A stretch of 64,000 nucleotides of DNA from Proteles cristata cristata (taxonomy: Eukaryota; Chordata; Mammalia; Carnivora; Hyaenidae). Shown here piece by piece: positions 33,951-45,950 of the stretch. The translations under genes and the position numbers were made by a program. Where the stretch lies: assembly GCA_017311185.1 (NCBI GenBank), contig JAESUZ010005169.1, positions 2,234,501 to 2,298,500 of the forward strand. Reading direction: 5' to 3'. The first letter of the stretch is position 1; each line of letters opens with the position of its first letter. Below the pieces are notes generated by a model. The model saw only the letters and a list, made by a program, of their open reading frames with translations, was not told the DNA's origin and did no database searches.

Positions 33951-34109
33951 ATGAGATCTAATAGATCTTTCCTATACAGTCTGACAATCTCTACAAAGTA
34001 AATCCTGGGTTGTATAAAAGAAGATATAGCTTTTCAAAGCCAAAGAAAATGTAGCTTTCTCTCTTGGATTTCACAATGCAAATAGTAACAACATGCATTA
34101 GTGAAAAGC

Positions 34110-34345
34110 AGAACAGCACTCTGGTTAAGAGCTCAAATGCTGAATTAAATTGCTTTTTTCAAACCTTGACTCTATCAATTACTATTTTGTAACCTTCAAT
34201 ATGTTACTTAAATTTTTATATGTCTCAGTTCCTCCATCTATAAAAGCAGGTTAATAGAGTGGTACTGGACCTGCCAGGTCTATTGTATTAAATGAATAAA
34301 ACAAGGCAAGGGATTATAACAGCATTGGCATATAGTGAGTGCCTT
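34110..34345 (+). mobile_element. Near full-length MIR
   Basis: The order is complete: CTGGTTAAGAGCTCAAATGC (head), CAAACCTTGACTCTATCAAT, GTAACCTTCAATATGTTACT, CTCAGTTCCTCCATCTATAA, TGTATTAAATGAATAAAACA and GCATTGGCATATAGTGAGTG. Confidence 0.85.
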
Positions 34346-34925
34346 AAAAACAGAAACCTAATGGTCATCATATTTGTGGGGACAGGCACCTGTAGCCACA
34401 GATTCATGTTCTGAAGTTCAAGTTCTCTTACTTGATTCATTTTAAAGTTCGAGCTGCAACAAGAATCATTAAGGCACAAAGAATGTATATTAATAGATGT
34501 GAAGCAGGAGCTTAATGTGAACGCTTGGCAGTTACCCTTTATTGGAGCATTTACTGTGATTAAATACTGACATGAAAAAATTTGGAAGGCTCTTCTTGTC
34601 ATGTAGGAACTTGATATGCAGACAAATACACAAGTAAATATAAAAGGAATATATGGAATACTAACATAATATGAGGCCAGTTAAGATTGGCAATTTATAA
34701 AAAAAGAATTAAAAATGTGATTTTAGGTTGCATCTAGAGGAATTACTAAGGGTTTACTCAAACAAGGATGACTCATAACACTGTGCATGTATATTATGTC
34801 CATTATAAAGGTGCTCACGGAGTGAATGGAGGCTGAAGTACAGCCCATGATTTGATCTAATCACAAGCCTATGAGCCTTCTGTGAGTTCTCTCGTGGAAA
34901 GTGCCCAATTCCAAAATTACTCAAA
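34346..34925. other. Unassigned non-coding DNA
   Basis: Minus-strand frames of 104 and 111 codons (34288-34602 and 34754-35089) cover parts of the MIR and the L1 fragment respectively. They are not credible genes. Nothing else was recognised. Confidence 0.4.
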
Positions 34926-35300
34926 GGCAACACATTGGGGTGGTAGTGGATATACTGCAGAAATTGCTGGGCCATCTGATAACTATGTTCAACTTTTTGA
35001 GGACCTGCCAAACCATTTCCCACAGTGGCTGTCCCACTGTGTATTTCCACCAGCAATGCATGAGAGTTCCAATTTCTCTGTATCTCCACACAGTCAATAC
35101 CTAAAAATTTCCAATTTTTATCATAGCCATCATAGTGAGTGTGAAGTGGTGTTTCTTTGTGGTCTTAATTTGTGTTTTTCTAATAATTAATGATGTTAAA
35201 ACATCTTTTCATGTGTTTTTTGGCCATGTGTATGTCTTCTTTGGATAACTATCTATTTGAATCCTTTGTCCATTTTTCATTTGCATTGTTTGTTTTTTCT
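34926..35300 (-). mobile_element. Old L1, ORF2 end/3' region, minus strand
   Basis: Antisense L1 signatures appear in order: CTTTTTGAGGACCTGCCAAA, TTTCCACCAGCAATGCATGA, GAGTGTGAAGTGGTGTTTC and CATCTTTTCATGTGTTTTTT, then a CCTTTGTCCATTTTTC-type segment. The small frames here (102 and 111 codons on opposite strands) are parts of this relic. Confidence 0.85.
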
Positions 35301-35924
35301 ATTACTGCATTATAATATAATCTGGATAGTACATGAACCAAATATTGATTCCATTATAATTACAATTTGGTATTAATAGGACTAGAAACATGAACCATTC
35401 TGGGTGCTTTTCACCTCCTATTACAATACATGCTGGAAAATAAGCAAAGTGACTATCTGCCACGAGATAATCTGAATTTAACATCATGTTTTCCTATATC
35501 TTATTAATGAGATAGGAGGAAGAAAACAATAGAGAACATATAAATCTCTCATAAAGCTTAAGAAAAAAATTCTGAAAATGAGAGGAACTTTTAAAAGATA
35601 AAAAGCAGGTAAGAAGAGATGGAAGGTGGAAAGAGCTGAGGGCCTCACTGTTAACTGAGTAAAGAAAAGGACACTCCATTAGAAAAAAGTACCCCTAGAT
35701 GCTAAAGCCCGGCAGTAAAATAAGCCAAAATAAGTAAACAACTTCCGAACGGGATCACTGGCACCAACAAAAAAAGGACTTCAATGTAGGTAATGAGGCA
35801 GTGAGGTGAGGGGTTATGTACTGATACAACCACCCGAAGTTTGAAAGCATCTCTTAAAGATCAAATGAAATACTGTAGAAAAAAAAGGTCAATGAATTAA
35901 ATGACTATATTCATTGCTGATGTG
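35301..35924. other. Unassigned sequence between two antisense L1 parts
   Basis: I could not match these ~600 bases to L1 or any other repeat. They separate the L1 3' part on the left from the ORF2 reverse-transcriptase part on the right, so they may be an unrecognised insertion or a strongly diverged stretch. Confidence 0.4.
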
Positions 35925-37890
35925 TAGAAATACAAGTGATTTTTGTATCTTGATGTAATATTCCACATCTTGATGAATCCTTTATTTACTTACTTATTTT
36001 TACCTAAGATGTGTGAGTGTGCGGGATGGGTGGGTGAGGTGGGAGGGTAGATATATTCTTTAGGGTTTTCTCAATATAAGATTATATTATCTGCAAATAG
36101 ATAGTTTTACTTCTTCTACTCCAAACTGGATCCCTTTCATTTTATTTTCTTTCTTGATTGCCTCAACTAGAATCTCCAGTACAAATCAGAAGTGGGAAGA
36201 GCAAACATCCTTGTTTTCTTCTGATCTTAGGGAAAAACCTCCAGTATGATATTAGCTGTGTACTTTTTGTAAATGTATTTTATCAGGTTGTTGAGCGTTT
36301 ATGAATAAAACTTGTTTATGTGTAAAAGAGAGGTATTAGATTTTGTCAAATAGTATTTATGCTTTTATTGTGATGATTACATGGTTTTTGTCCTGTAGAC
36401 AATTAACGTGGCATATTACATTGATTAAATGTAATTTAATTTGTTGAATTAAAGCCTTGTGATTCTAGGATAAATTACACTTGATCATCCTTTCCATGTA
36501 TTACTGGATTTGGTTTGCTAGTAATTTGCTGATGACTTCTGCATCTAATGGATATTGGTGAGTTGTTTTTTGTTTATGTGTTTATGTCTTTGTCAGGTTT
36601 TGGTAATACTGGTCTCATAGAATGAGTTAAAAAGTATCCTCTCTTTTACTTTTTGGAAGAGTTTGAGAAGTATTGGTATAATTGTTTTTCAAATATTTGG
36701 TAGAATTCACTGGTGAAACCATCTGGTTCTGGGCTTTTTATTATGAAAAGTCTGATAATCGAACTCAATCTCTTCATTTGTTGTAAGTCTATTCAGATTT
36801 TCTATTACTTCATGGAAGTGGTTTTGGTAGTTTGTATCTTTCAAAAGATTTGTACATTTCACTAGGATGCCCAATTTCTTGATGTTTAGGTAGTCATAGT
36901 ATTCCTTACAATCCTTTTTATTTCTACAAAGTTGTAATTATATCCTCTCCTCCCTGCCTGATTTCCATAATTTGAGTCTTTTCTCTCTCTCTCTCTTTTT
37001 TCTCTTTTTCTGGGTTAATCTAGCTAAAGATCTGTGAATTTGGTTGATCTTTACAAAGAACCAACTATTAGTGTTGTTAGATTTCACTGTTGTTTTCCTA
37101 TTATCATTTCTTTTTCTCTTTCTTTTCTCTTTTCTTTTCTTTTCTTTTCTTTTTTCTTTTCTTTCCTTCCTTTCTTCCTTTCTTCCTTCCTTCCTTCCTT
37201 CCTTCCTTCCTTCCTTCCTTCCTTCCTTCCTTCTTTCTTTCTTTCCTCTAATGTATATTAGGCCTTTCCTACTATTTACTTTGTGTTTTACTTCCTACCC
37301 TTTCTCTAATTTCCTAAGGTGCAAAATTAGGTTTTTGACTTGAGATCTTTCTTCTTTTTTAATGTAGGAATTTACAGCTGTACATTTCCTTCTGAAAAAT
37401 GCTTTTGCTACATAATTTTTGTATGTTATTTTTTCATTTTTGTTAATTTCAAAGTATTTTCTAAATTTACTCGCAATTTCTTCTCTGATCATTTGTTAAT
37501 CAGTTTTGTTCAATTTTCAGATAATTGTAAGTTTTCCAAATTTCTTTATGTTATTTATTCCTGATTTCACTACATTGTGGTGCCAGAACATACTTTGTAT
37601 GGTTTCGATCTTTTAAGATTTATTGAGACTTGAACCATATTGTCTATCCTGCAATGTCCATATCTTTCAAGAAGAATATGTCTTTTGCTATTGTTGGATG
37701 ATGTATTATATAAGTGTGTTTTAGGTCTAGTTGGTTCATAGTATTTGTCAAGTTTTCTATTTTCCTAATCTTCTATCTAGATGTTCTCTTAATTGTTGAA
37801 AGTGGTCTAGTAAAGACTCCAAATATATTCACTGTTTATTTCTCACTTAAATCTGTTTGCTTCTGATGTGTTGAGAGGTGGCTAGGGGAA
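35925..37890 (-). mobile_element. L1 ORF2 (reverse transcriptase region) relic, minus strand
   Basis: Antisense ORF2 landmarks run in order: ACAAGTGATTTTTGTATCTT, TTTAGGGTTTTCTCAATATA, CATCCTTGTTTTCTTCTGA, CTGGTCTCATAGAATGAGTT, TTCACTGGTGAAACCATCTG, CTAGCTAAAGATCTGTGAAT and TTTACAAAGAACCAACTATT. The reading frame is destroyed by many stops. A pyrimidine microsatellite at 37107-37249 interrupts it. Confidence 0.88.
37107..37249. repeat. (TTTC)n/(CCTT)n microsatellite inside L1
   Basis: 143 bases contain no purine on this strand, first TTTTC/TTTCT units and then perfect CCTT units (about 37183-37230). Frames through it give Phe/Leu/Ser/Pro repeats and are not genes. Confidence 0.96.
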
Positions 37891-38078
37891 CATACAGCTG
37901 CTATGTCTTTTTGCTCTAACAGCGTTTGCTGTTGCTGCCACTTGTTGAAGCTGTTGCTTAGTGACTTTTCTGCACTAATTCTGCAGTCTTTTTTTATTTT
38001 TAAAATTATTATCTTTTTTTGTCAGAAGTGGCTATTGTTGTTTCTGAGTTAGTTGGCTAATGAGTAGAGATTTTTCTT
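37891..38078. other. Unassigned spacer or diverged L1
   Basis: It lies between antisense ORF2 and a separate L1 3' fragment. It could be a further part of the L1 but is not recognisable. Confidence 0.35.
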
Positions 38079-38274
38079 TCTTTTATTTTTACTAAAAAAT
38101 TTTTTAAATGATTTCAGGAAGAGAATTTAGTGATTCATCACTCACAGACCATACTCAGTGCTCATATCAACAAGCGTCCTCCTTAATGCCCTTGCCCATT
38201 TAGCCCATCTCCCCACCCAACACCCCTGCTCCCTGCAGCAACCCTCAGTTTGTTTTCCATATTTGTGAGTGAGA
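38079..38274 (-). mobile_element. Carnivore L1 3' UTR fragment, minus strand
   Basis: A T/A-rich tail complement, then TTTAGTGATTCATCACTCAC, CTCAGTGCTCATATCAACAA and AACCCTCAGTTTGTTTTCCA match the antisense carnivore L1 3' UTR. The same unit forms the element at 11785. A TSD of about 11-12 bp (GAGATTTTTCTT / GAGATTTTCTT) lies at 38067-38078 and 38275-38285, so it is a separate 5'-truncated insertion. Confidence 0.8.
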
Positions 38275-38367
38275 GAGATTTTCTTAAATACCTACAACCA
38301 ATAAACTTCCCAGTCTTTGCCAATGGTTTCTATGTGCTTGTTGGGGAGTTGCCTTTAATTATCACCC

Positions 38368-38574
38368 AGGGCACCTGGGTGGCACAATTGGTTGAACATG
38401 TGACTATTAATTTCAGCTCATTTCATGATCTTAAGGTTTGTGACATCGAGCACCATGTTGGACTCTATACTGACAACATGGAGCCTGGTTGGAATTCTCT
38501 TCTCCCTCTCTTTCTGCCCCTCCTGGGTGCTCACTCTCTGTCTCAAAATAAATAAATAAACTTAATTTAAAAAG
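38368..38574 (+). mobile_element. Carnivore tRNA-Lys SINE, diverged
   Basis: The head is CAGGGCACCTGGGTGGC, followed by a decayed box-B region (GTGACATCGAGCACC), GGAGCCTGGTTGGAATTCTC and an AAAATAAATAAATAAAC tail. It is the only SINE between 32.4 and 45.9 kb. The TSD is not clear. Confidence 0.9.
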
Positions 38575-39310
38575 TCATCCAGCATGTTCACAGCTTTGTT
38601 TCAGCTTTCACTTTCTGGTTGTACAGACCCTCATACTAGTGGGCAGTGAGAGCTTAGGGACTTCTTAAATCTTTCCTGAGCATGTTCACAGTCCTGCACA
38701 TACGGGTGGTTTCTAGCTTTCCAGGAATATGTAGTAGCTTTTCACAACTTTTTGGTTTTTCCCTGTTTTGTCCCAACTATACACCAGGCAACTGCAAAGT
38801 TTAAAACAAAGGCCTGTAAAAGTTTTGGGACACAACCCTTGGGAAAAGCTTTTAGCCTTGGCAAGCCAGAATGAGGGCATATAAAGACTGTCTTTTTGCA
38901 TAGAGACTCCGAGATAACCAGCAGACAGATCAGGCAACAACAATTGCTAGGGCAAGAGGCTTTGAAAAACCTCATGTTCTTTTCTGCTCTCTCCAGTTCC
39001 TGGAACACATGCTGTTTTATTTTATCATGACTACTGCTGAGCTTGAGAACAGGGGATGGGACCAGAGCGTGAAAAAGCCACAAAACTCACTGTAATTACT
39101 AACAATCTGCCATTTTTTCTTGAATAAATGCTCCATGAGTTGTTGCAAACCTTTGGTTAATTTCAAGAGTCTTAAAAACATTGCTTTGAAAAATCAAAAC
39201 AAAACAAAAACACTGCTTTGAATAATTTTCATTGAGTTTTTGAGTTGATTTTACAAAGGGATAAATTTTCAGAGGTTCTTAGGTGCCATTTTAACTGATG
39301 TCACTTTAAA
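38575..39310 (-). mobile_element. Possible L1 5' UTR relic, minus strand
   Basis: Segments such as AGTGGGCAGTGAGAGCTTAG, GAGCTTGAGAACAGGGGATG, GCCACAAAACTCACTGTAA, TTGCAAACCTTTGGTTAATT and TTTTCAGAGGTTCTTAGGTG resemble an antisense 5' UTR of old mammalian L1s. A 113-codon minus-strand frame (38742-39083) lies in the element's sense direction but has no known domain. The assignment rests on memory and needs a repeat search. Confidence 0.35.
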
Positions 39311-41400
39311 TAGAGTATTCTAAGATAAAACGAAAATGACTAAACTACATATTAAAAATATCTAATCTAAAAAAAGGAAATTAAAAATAACACTATTAAT
39401 TTATCACTAAAATGTTGGTTTTTATTTACCTATTTTGCTGTTTTTACTATTAAAACATACACAACTACATCTTTAAAAAATTAGTAAAAATAAATGTTTT
39501 AAAGAACAGCTTTAATATGCAAAGCTTATATTCCTTCAGAATCTAGTAGCTTTAATCTTATCCAGAGCCTAGGGATTACTTTCTGTGCATGCCTAATATT
39601 TTATTCTCCATATTTACTCTAGAGGTCACATTTACCATAGGAATAGTGTACATAGGTAAATGCAGGAGCATAAAGAGTATTTCACAAAGCGTCGTGAGGA
39701 GATCTATACCTTCAAGACCAAATACAAACCATCAAAATCTTAACAAGTGATATAAAAATGGCATATATAATCCCACTGTGAACTTTAGAATCTACATAAT
39801 AATTACATAACCTGAGCTTTGATGTTCTTGTGATCAGAATTCTCCAACAACAAAACACTCTCCAACCTATAGTGTTATTGATATATTTGTATATTGCAAC
39901 AGTTTTCTAGGAATGCTTATTACATTTTTATCTATGTTATTTTAATATAATTCAATGAAAGTTGAAATTTCATTAATGATATACCGATTTCTAGTATATC
40001 AAATTTTCATTTAAGTATTAAATTCATTTAAGTATTATCCCTGATCCTAAATATGAAATATAATGGAGTTTACTGTATTTCTCCCAAATTCCCCTCAAGA
40101 CAAGGAATATGACAAATATGGAATCAGTTATAACTATGGCTCTCATAGTGGCAAGAAAAAAGCAGAGATTTATTCCTACAATATAACATAAGCTCAAATA
40201 AGACTTTGTTCAAAATCTCAAGTTCCAACCATATAAAAATTATAGGCAGGTAAAATAAATCCAAGAGTAGTTGTTTATGATATGTATAACCATTTACTGA
40301 AGATTTTTTTCCCATCCACGAGAAAACATGCCATAGACTTTCACAGATAGCAGAGTTCAAGAACACCATACAGTATTTCTTGCTGATAAAGAAAAACCTT
40401 CAAAAAGGTTCTAAAATCTAACATTTGTAATAGAAAGTAGAAGAAGCTGGTGTCTAAGCTTTATTTAGGTATTGCTGATACTATATCCCCAGCAGTACTG
40501 GGCTGGTTGGTGGGTCAGAGTATGAGAAATGACAAGCATTTGAAATTTCAACTTTGTAGGAATTTGTCACTTTAGTTCATATCACTAAACTATGCAATTG
40601 CTTTTTATACTCTCCCCAACCCCTCAAAAATTGCCACTTCATTTTGCCTTCTCTAGAAAACTCAGAGTTGTACAAATGTTATTAAAGATTCAAATCCTTC
40701 TATTTCATGCTATCAATTAAAAACCACCAGATTGGTGGTTTCTGTCCACATCTATAACAATAGAAAAAATTAAATCAACTAATTACAATACAAACTATAT
40801 TTAAAATTATAGGTTAATCTTTCCAAATGAATGGTCTTTAGCCGAATACCCAGCTGACTCACGTTGCCATAGTTATAAACCAATTATTCAGCAAGTTTTT
40901 CATCATGATTGAGGCATTATTACCCTGAAAACAAATGATGGTCTAAATATATTTACATATTTGATATCAAAATAAATGAATTGAAAGGTTTAGGGCATAT
41001 GATTTTTAAGATTCAAAAATCCCATGTGGTTTACCAAAGGCTGCTTTACCAACCCTTTCCACAGTCTCCAAAGTCTATATGATTTTCTCAGTTATGCTGC
41101 TCCTAGTGTCTGCCAGGTCATCATAGAAGATTTCAGAATATGATAGTTTGTTAGCACAGAAACAATCACTACTGATCTGCACTAAGGATTCTAGAGGAGG
41201 GCAAAAAAATGGATCACAAATATTCTGTTTTAAGTTTCATTATGTATCCCTTTTTTTATAATGAATAAATTCATCATAATTATAGAACTTAAATATAAAT
41301 TTAATATTTGAAACATAATAAGTATAATTTATTTATAACTGAACAGTTTATAATACAGAAAATCATAAAGAAAGAGAAATATTATCCTTAAGCAGACCAT
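39311..41400. other. AT-rich stretch without recognised repeats
   Basis: About 2 kb with no SINE, L1 or MITE that I recognise and no coding frame worth naming. An 81-codon minus-strand frame at 40124-40369 has no visible family. Confidence 0.45.
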
Positions 41401-41569
41401 ACAGGTTCTTGCTTCCTGAAATGTGGTGCTTAGAATAGCAGCCTCAGCATCTCCTGGGAAATTGTTAGACATGCATATCAGTCTACACCGCAGACTAGTG
41501 AAATCACAATTTGTTTTTAAACAAGATCCCCAGGTGATTCATAGGTACATTATGGTTTGCAAAACACTG
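41401..41569 (+). mobile_element. MER5A-type hAT MITE
   Basis: GAAATGTGGTGCTTAGAATA, CCTCAGCATCTCCTGGGAAA, TTGTTAGACATGCATATCAG and CCCCAGGTGATTCATAGGTA appear in consensus order, ending GGTTTGCAAAACACTG. This is a non-autonomous Charlie relative. Confidence 0.85.
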
Positions 41570-43044
41570 ACATCTAACCAACCACTAGTGAAATTTTGGC
41601 AGGTTTCTCAGTGGTTTTCCCCACCTTTACACATTCATACAATTTTATGAAATGGCATATTTTCTTATGCCATTAATACTTTATCAATTTTATTTTCTAA
41701 TTTTATTAGATATGGCATAGTTATTATAAAAAATATTTAGCATAATAAGCCATACATTGAAAACCACCCAACTCTTCTCACCTTGTGTAAAATTTTGGTG
41801 CATAGTCTTCTAATCATATAAACTTATTAATACATTATTATATATTATACATAGAATATAGAATTATATAGATTGTAAAGTCTTGTAACATATTCATTTT
41901 AATGGCACATTCCTTGAATTATGCACCTCATTTCTATGCTATATTATTCTATGTTCATTCCATGAACATGTTTCCAATATAATTATCTACAGTCATTAAT
42001 ATTTCTTAATATTTCCTTAAGATTGAATACTAGTATATGAATATTAGTCTTTTCATACCAAAAAATGAACCATTATTGATTTTTATTTTGATTTCCTTTT
42101 CTCATTGATCCTTAAATATATTATAAAAGGAGGGTTTGAAGGAATAAATGGATATTATTATAGAAATATACTGATTCTAGTTTCATGTATTAAAGGAAAA
42201 CTCTGATATTTTAAAATATATCACTTGTCTTTTTCTTCCCATATTTGTATATGCTTTGCTTTCTTTTTATAATAATTACAAAGTAGCCATGGTTAAATAT
42301 GTGACCTCAGCAAAGATTTTATTCTAGGAATCTGATGAACCATTTTCATTTGTATATTCTTGCCTTTTTTTCAGCTTTTTATTCAATATAGATGACTTTA
42401 TAATTCATATTTATGAGAAATATATTCTTAACTAGGTCCACATTATTTTTCTTATGAATAAATTACCATGTACACATTAGTACTTTTCTTCTTCATTCTG
42501 AAAACCTTTACAAAACCTTTGGCCTTCATACCAATGGTTCAATATTGTATCTATTTTATCTTTTATTCTCTTCAATGAAATTATAAATGTTTTTTTCTTT
42601 CCATTTTAAATGTTCTAATGCATATTTTAGTTGCCCCAATTACTTCTTTATCTCCTTTAATTTTATCCTTTTGTCTTATCATCTCAACATTTATATTGTT
42701 TTCAAACATAGATGATCCATTTCTTCATTAACATTTTTGGTGTGTGATTTGCTTTTGTTCATATGATCTGTGTCCTTAGCCTTGGTTCAAATTTGTAGCT
42801 GGAAAGTGTATTTTTTTCCATAGTCCCTTGATTACTTTCTGCTGTTGAAATCAACTTTATCATGTGGGGATTAGCAGTAATAAAATGGTATGCTCTCTTT
42901 CCTTACTGCTTGGAATTACAGAAACTCAGGGGTAAATATTCTTCATTCCTGGATGTTTTATTTCTGTTTTTAAGTCTACAGTACTTTATTTCTGGTGACT
43001 GAGTTTCTAAGATTGCACTTTCCTGAATTTGTCCTACTCAGTTG
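41570..43044. other. Unassigned AT-rich DNA
   Basis: Nothing recognised with confidence. Long T-rich stretches between 42540 and 43000 could be diverged antisense LINE sequence, but I could not anchor them. Confidence 0.4.
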
Positions 43045-43107
43045 ATGTCTATGTATCTACTTACCTATCTACCTATCCACCCACCCATCCATCCATCTAA
43101 CCAACCA
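43045..43107. repeat. Imperfect (ATCT/ACCC) tetranucleotide repeat
   Basis: TATCTACTTACCTATC units grade into CACCCACCCATCCATCC and end CCAACCATGG. Confidence 0.85.
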
Positions 43108-44787
43108 TGGATGGACTTTATATCTGTAGATTATATCATCAACTGAAAGTGGAAAGAGAAGTCCTGATTTGGAACAGAGGGAAGAAGGACTATTAAAGAT
43201 TAGCCCTACACATTAGAAGGGCAGCACGCCAGTTGGTATAGATATGAACTTTCTAAAGTAAGAGGTAGAAAAGCTGAGAAAAGATTTTCCTATAATTCCT
43301 AGTTAGCATTGCAAAGGTGAACCAGCATTTGAGTTAGTCAAATAAGTCCTGTCAAGTTATGGTGTAAAGTAAAACCAAATACACTAGCAGAAGTTTGACT
43401 GAAGTATGACTTTTTTCAGAACGTAATGAGATTTTGCTGTTTTCTACGGTTTAGTATTTCAGTCAAAGTGTGGGTAACAACCTAACCAGACTGCTAACCA
43501 GTTGTCAGTTTAAAACAGATATTATCTCTGGGTCATGGATCAACATTCTTGCATCAAAATTAAAGATTTATTTTATTATATTGTTACCATTAGTGATGCT
43601 TTCCTACAGAGTGGAGTAGGTGAGATGTCCCTGCCAATATATGGTAAATCTGAAGTTGAAACAGACTAACATAAAGTATAGATAGTATATCCTTCCAAAA
43701 CTTTACCAGACTAAGATTTGAAAGAACACTGAAAGAAAAGTTAGGCTTTACCACAAATAAGCTGGGTTCTCTTGCTGGTTTGTATATTTAGTCTTGATAA
43801 GACCATTAACAGTTAAATTGTTTTAAATTTCTTCAAAGTAAATACAGCCTTGGGCTTGTATTTAGTTTTTATTTCACAAAAATTTGTGACATGTTTCACA
43901 GTGACTAGGAGGATATGGCGAAGGTGGCAGTAACACTAAATACTACTTAAAATACCTTTATAAACTTGTCACAAAAGTAAGTTGTATGTTATTTTCTCAC
44001 CATGCAAATAGGATTCAAATGTGATAATAAGAGTCACAATTTAAAACTAATTTTCAACTTTGTTTTAAATGGATAGGGATGAGAAGTTAAGGTGGTTTCT
44101 CATAGGGTCATTCTAAAGTCTGATTCAGATTACTTTCTAAGAATGGTTCCCATGTATTTCAGAACTTCTTCTAGCACTATGTAGATCAGTGAAGCTTCTG
44201 ACATTTACATAAAGCAAAAAGGCATTTTCATTCTCTCAGAGCCATTCCTCAAAGAAAAAGATGCTACAGCTAGGGAAAACATTAATTAAAAGCACATCTA
44301 ACATAAATGGTTTGTCACTGACATACAATACTTAACCAGAACTCACACTGTCCTTGGAAGATAGAAAAATTCCTTCAGTGTTTGGGGCTTAATTTGAGAA
44401 GTTAACTACTCTAATTTGTAGTGATACATATTATGTACAGGCTTCAATGTATTTGTATATTTTAAATACTTTAAAGAATATTTCACTAAATGAATCGCTA
44501 CTGGCGAATAATTTAATTCACATGTTGGAAATATGGGATAACAGTTTCAGCCCCCCACCACTCTCCTAATGCTTGAAGTATAGTTGGAGAATGAGCAGTG
44601 CATAAAGAATAGATATTATAGTAACAACTGTCATGATAATGAGAAGGATACACTGTAGTGTTTCTTGCTTATTTATAACAAACGAGCATGAACATCTTTT
44701 TTGTTTCTTGGGGGAACTGTATTAATTCTTTTTGCTACATTGAAATGAACATGTGTCTAAATGACCTTAAATGTTATATTGGTAGAA
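43108..44787. other. Unassigned non-coding DNA
   Basis: Nothing recognised over 1.7 kb. No open frame of note. Confidence 0.45.
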
Positions 44788-44845
44788 ATGATAGAGTGAA
44801 AGTCACATAAATGAACATGATAGAGTGAAAGTCACATAAATGAAC
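44788..44845. repeat. 29-bp perfect tandem duplication
   Basis: Two identical units, each starting ATGATAGAGTGAAAGTCAC, occupy 44788-44816 and 44817-44845 with no mismatch, so the duplication is recent. Confidence 0.97.
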
Positions 44846-45040
44846 ATAACGTTTATGTTGTCCATATTTGCTAGTTTTAAGTTGAATGATTTTGAGATAA
44901 CTCTCTCAATGTCTAAATTATCTGTGAATAGCCACTTCATTTGCAAAAAGGAGGCTTCAAGAAAATAGACTTTCTTACTACTAATTCTATGCCAAATTTA
45001 AAGTACCAAAATTTCCATCAGTTTATCCATTTACCCAAGA

Positions 45041-45144
45041 AATAGTTTTTCTCTCCTCTCTATGAGCAGAGAAATAAACAATAATGAGGTCAAATAGTTT
45101 TTCTCTCCTCTCTATGAGCAGAGAAATAAACAATAATGAGGTCA
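45041..45144. repeat. 52-bp perfect tandem duplication
   Basis: Unit 1 (45041-45092) and unit 2 (45093-45144) are identical, starting AATAGTTTTTCTCTCCTCTC and ending ATAATGAGGTCA. No mismatch is visible, so it is recent. It lies under 200 bases from the 29-bp duplication. Confidence 0.97.
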
Positions 45145-45463
45145 AACAACAACAAGGTGCGGCCAAGTACAAGACAGGCATTGCAAGTCTTCCAATCACT
45201 TCTTTTCTCTGATAGAAAATATGCTGAGTAGTACCTAGATGGTCTGAAAAGCATAATGCATTTTCCTGTGCAATAGTATGTATACAGGATATATCACAGT
45301 ATGAAAAAATTTGTAGAAGAAGACCATAACTCTATATTGATTTACGTGCATAATATAAGGACTTCTTTTCAAACATGTAGCAAGTCACCTTATCACTTAT
45401 AAGAGCAGCATCAATGGATTGTGTGACAGATTTCAGAGTGGCTTAAATCCATATGCAGTATGG

Positions 45464-45465
<2 letters not shown>
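45145..45465. other. Unassigned non-coding DNA
   Basis: Nothing recognised. Confidence 0.4.

Positions 45466-45512
<47 letters not shown>
45466..45512. repeat. (CA)n microsatellite
   Basis: A pure AC/CA run of about 23 units, likely length-variable between individuals. Confidence 0.97.
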
Positions 45513-45515
<3 letters not shown>

Positions 45516-45933
45516 ATTAAATAACTATAATCAGCCAGAACACTTGAGAATAGGACACTTGGCCAGTACTAGCTTATTTCCAGTTTAGGAACACGATGAG
45601 TGCTATTACATCCTAAAAGATATCACAGATGAGAAATATCAGAGATGTTTTTTAGGTCTTTCAGGAACCATGGAATTAGGTCAAAAACTTTGGAAAATTC
45701 TGTTTTGACATTAGACATAGTAGACAGACATTTCTAACTCTAGAACTGCTTGTGAGCCAGAGTAGAAAACCTAACTATACAAGATACTTCTGACCTCGAT
45801 GCCCAAGGCACAGTATGATCATGGAACTAACTTACTGAGGTCACTCCAGTGAGCAAGATCCAGAAGTACTACCAGTAGCAAAAACATGGCTTCTGTGAGA
45901 TTATAAAGACTGGGGGTGATGAGTGATCAGTGT
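45513..45933. other. Unassigned non-coding DNA
   Basis: Nothing recognised. Confidence 0.4.
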
Positions 45934-45950
45934 AAAAAAATTCAGGGTAT

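Noticed and set aside
36960..37249. CT-rich stretch as a further SINE
   Set aside because: No tRNA-like head or A-rich tail is present. The flanks are continuous antisense L1 ORF2.
38742..39083. 113-codon minus-strand frame with Cys-rich segment
   Set aside because: It lies in a region resembling an old L1 5' UTR, and no known domain was seen.
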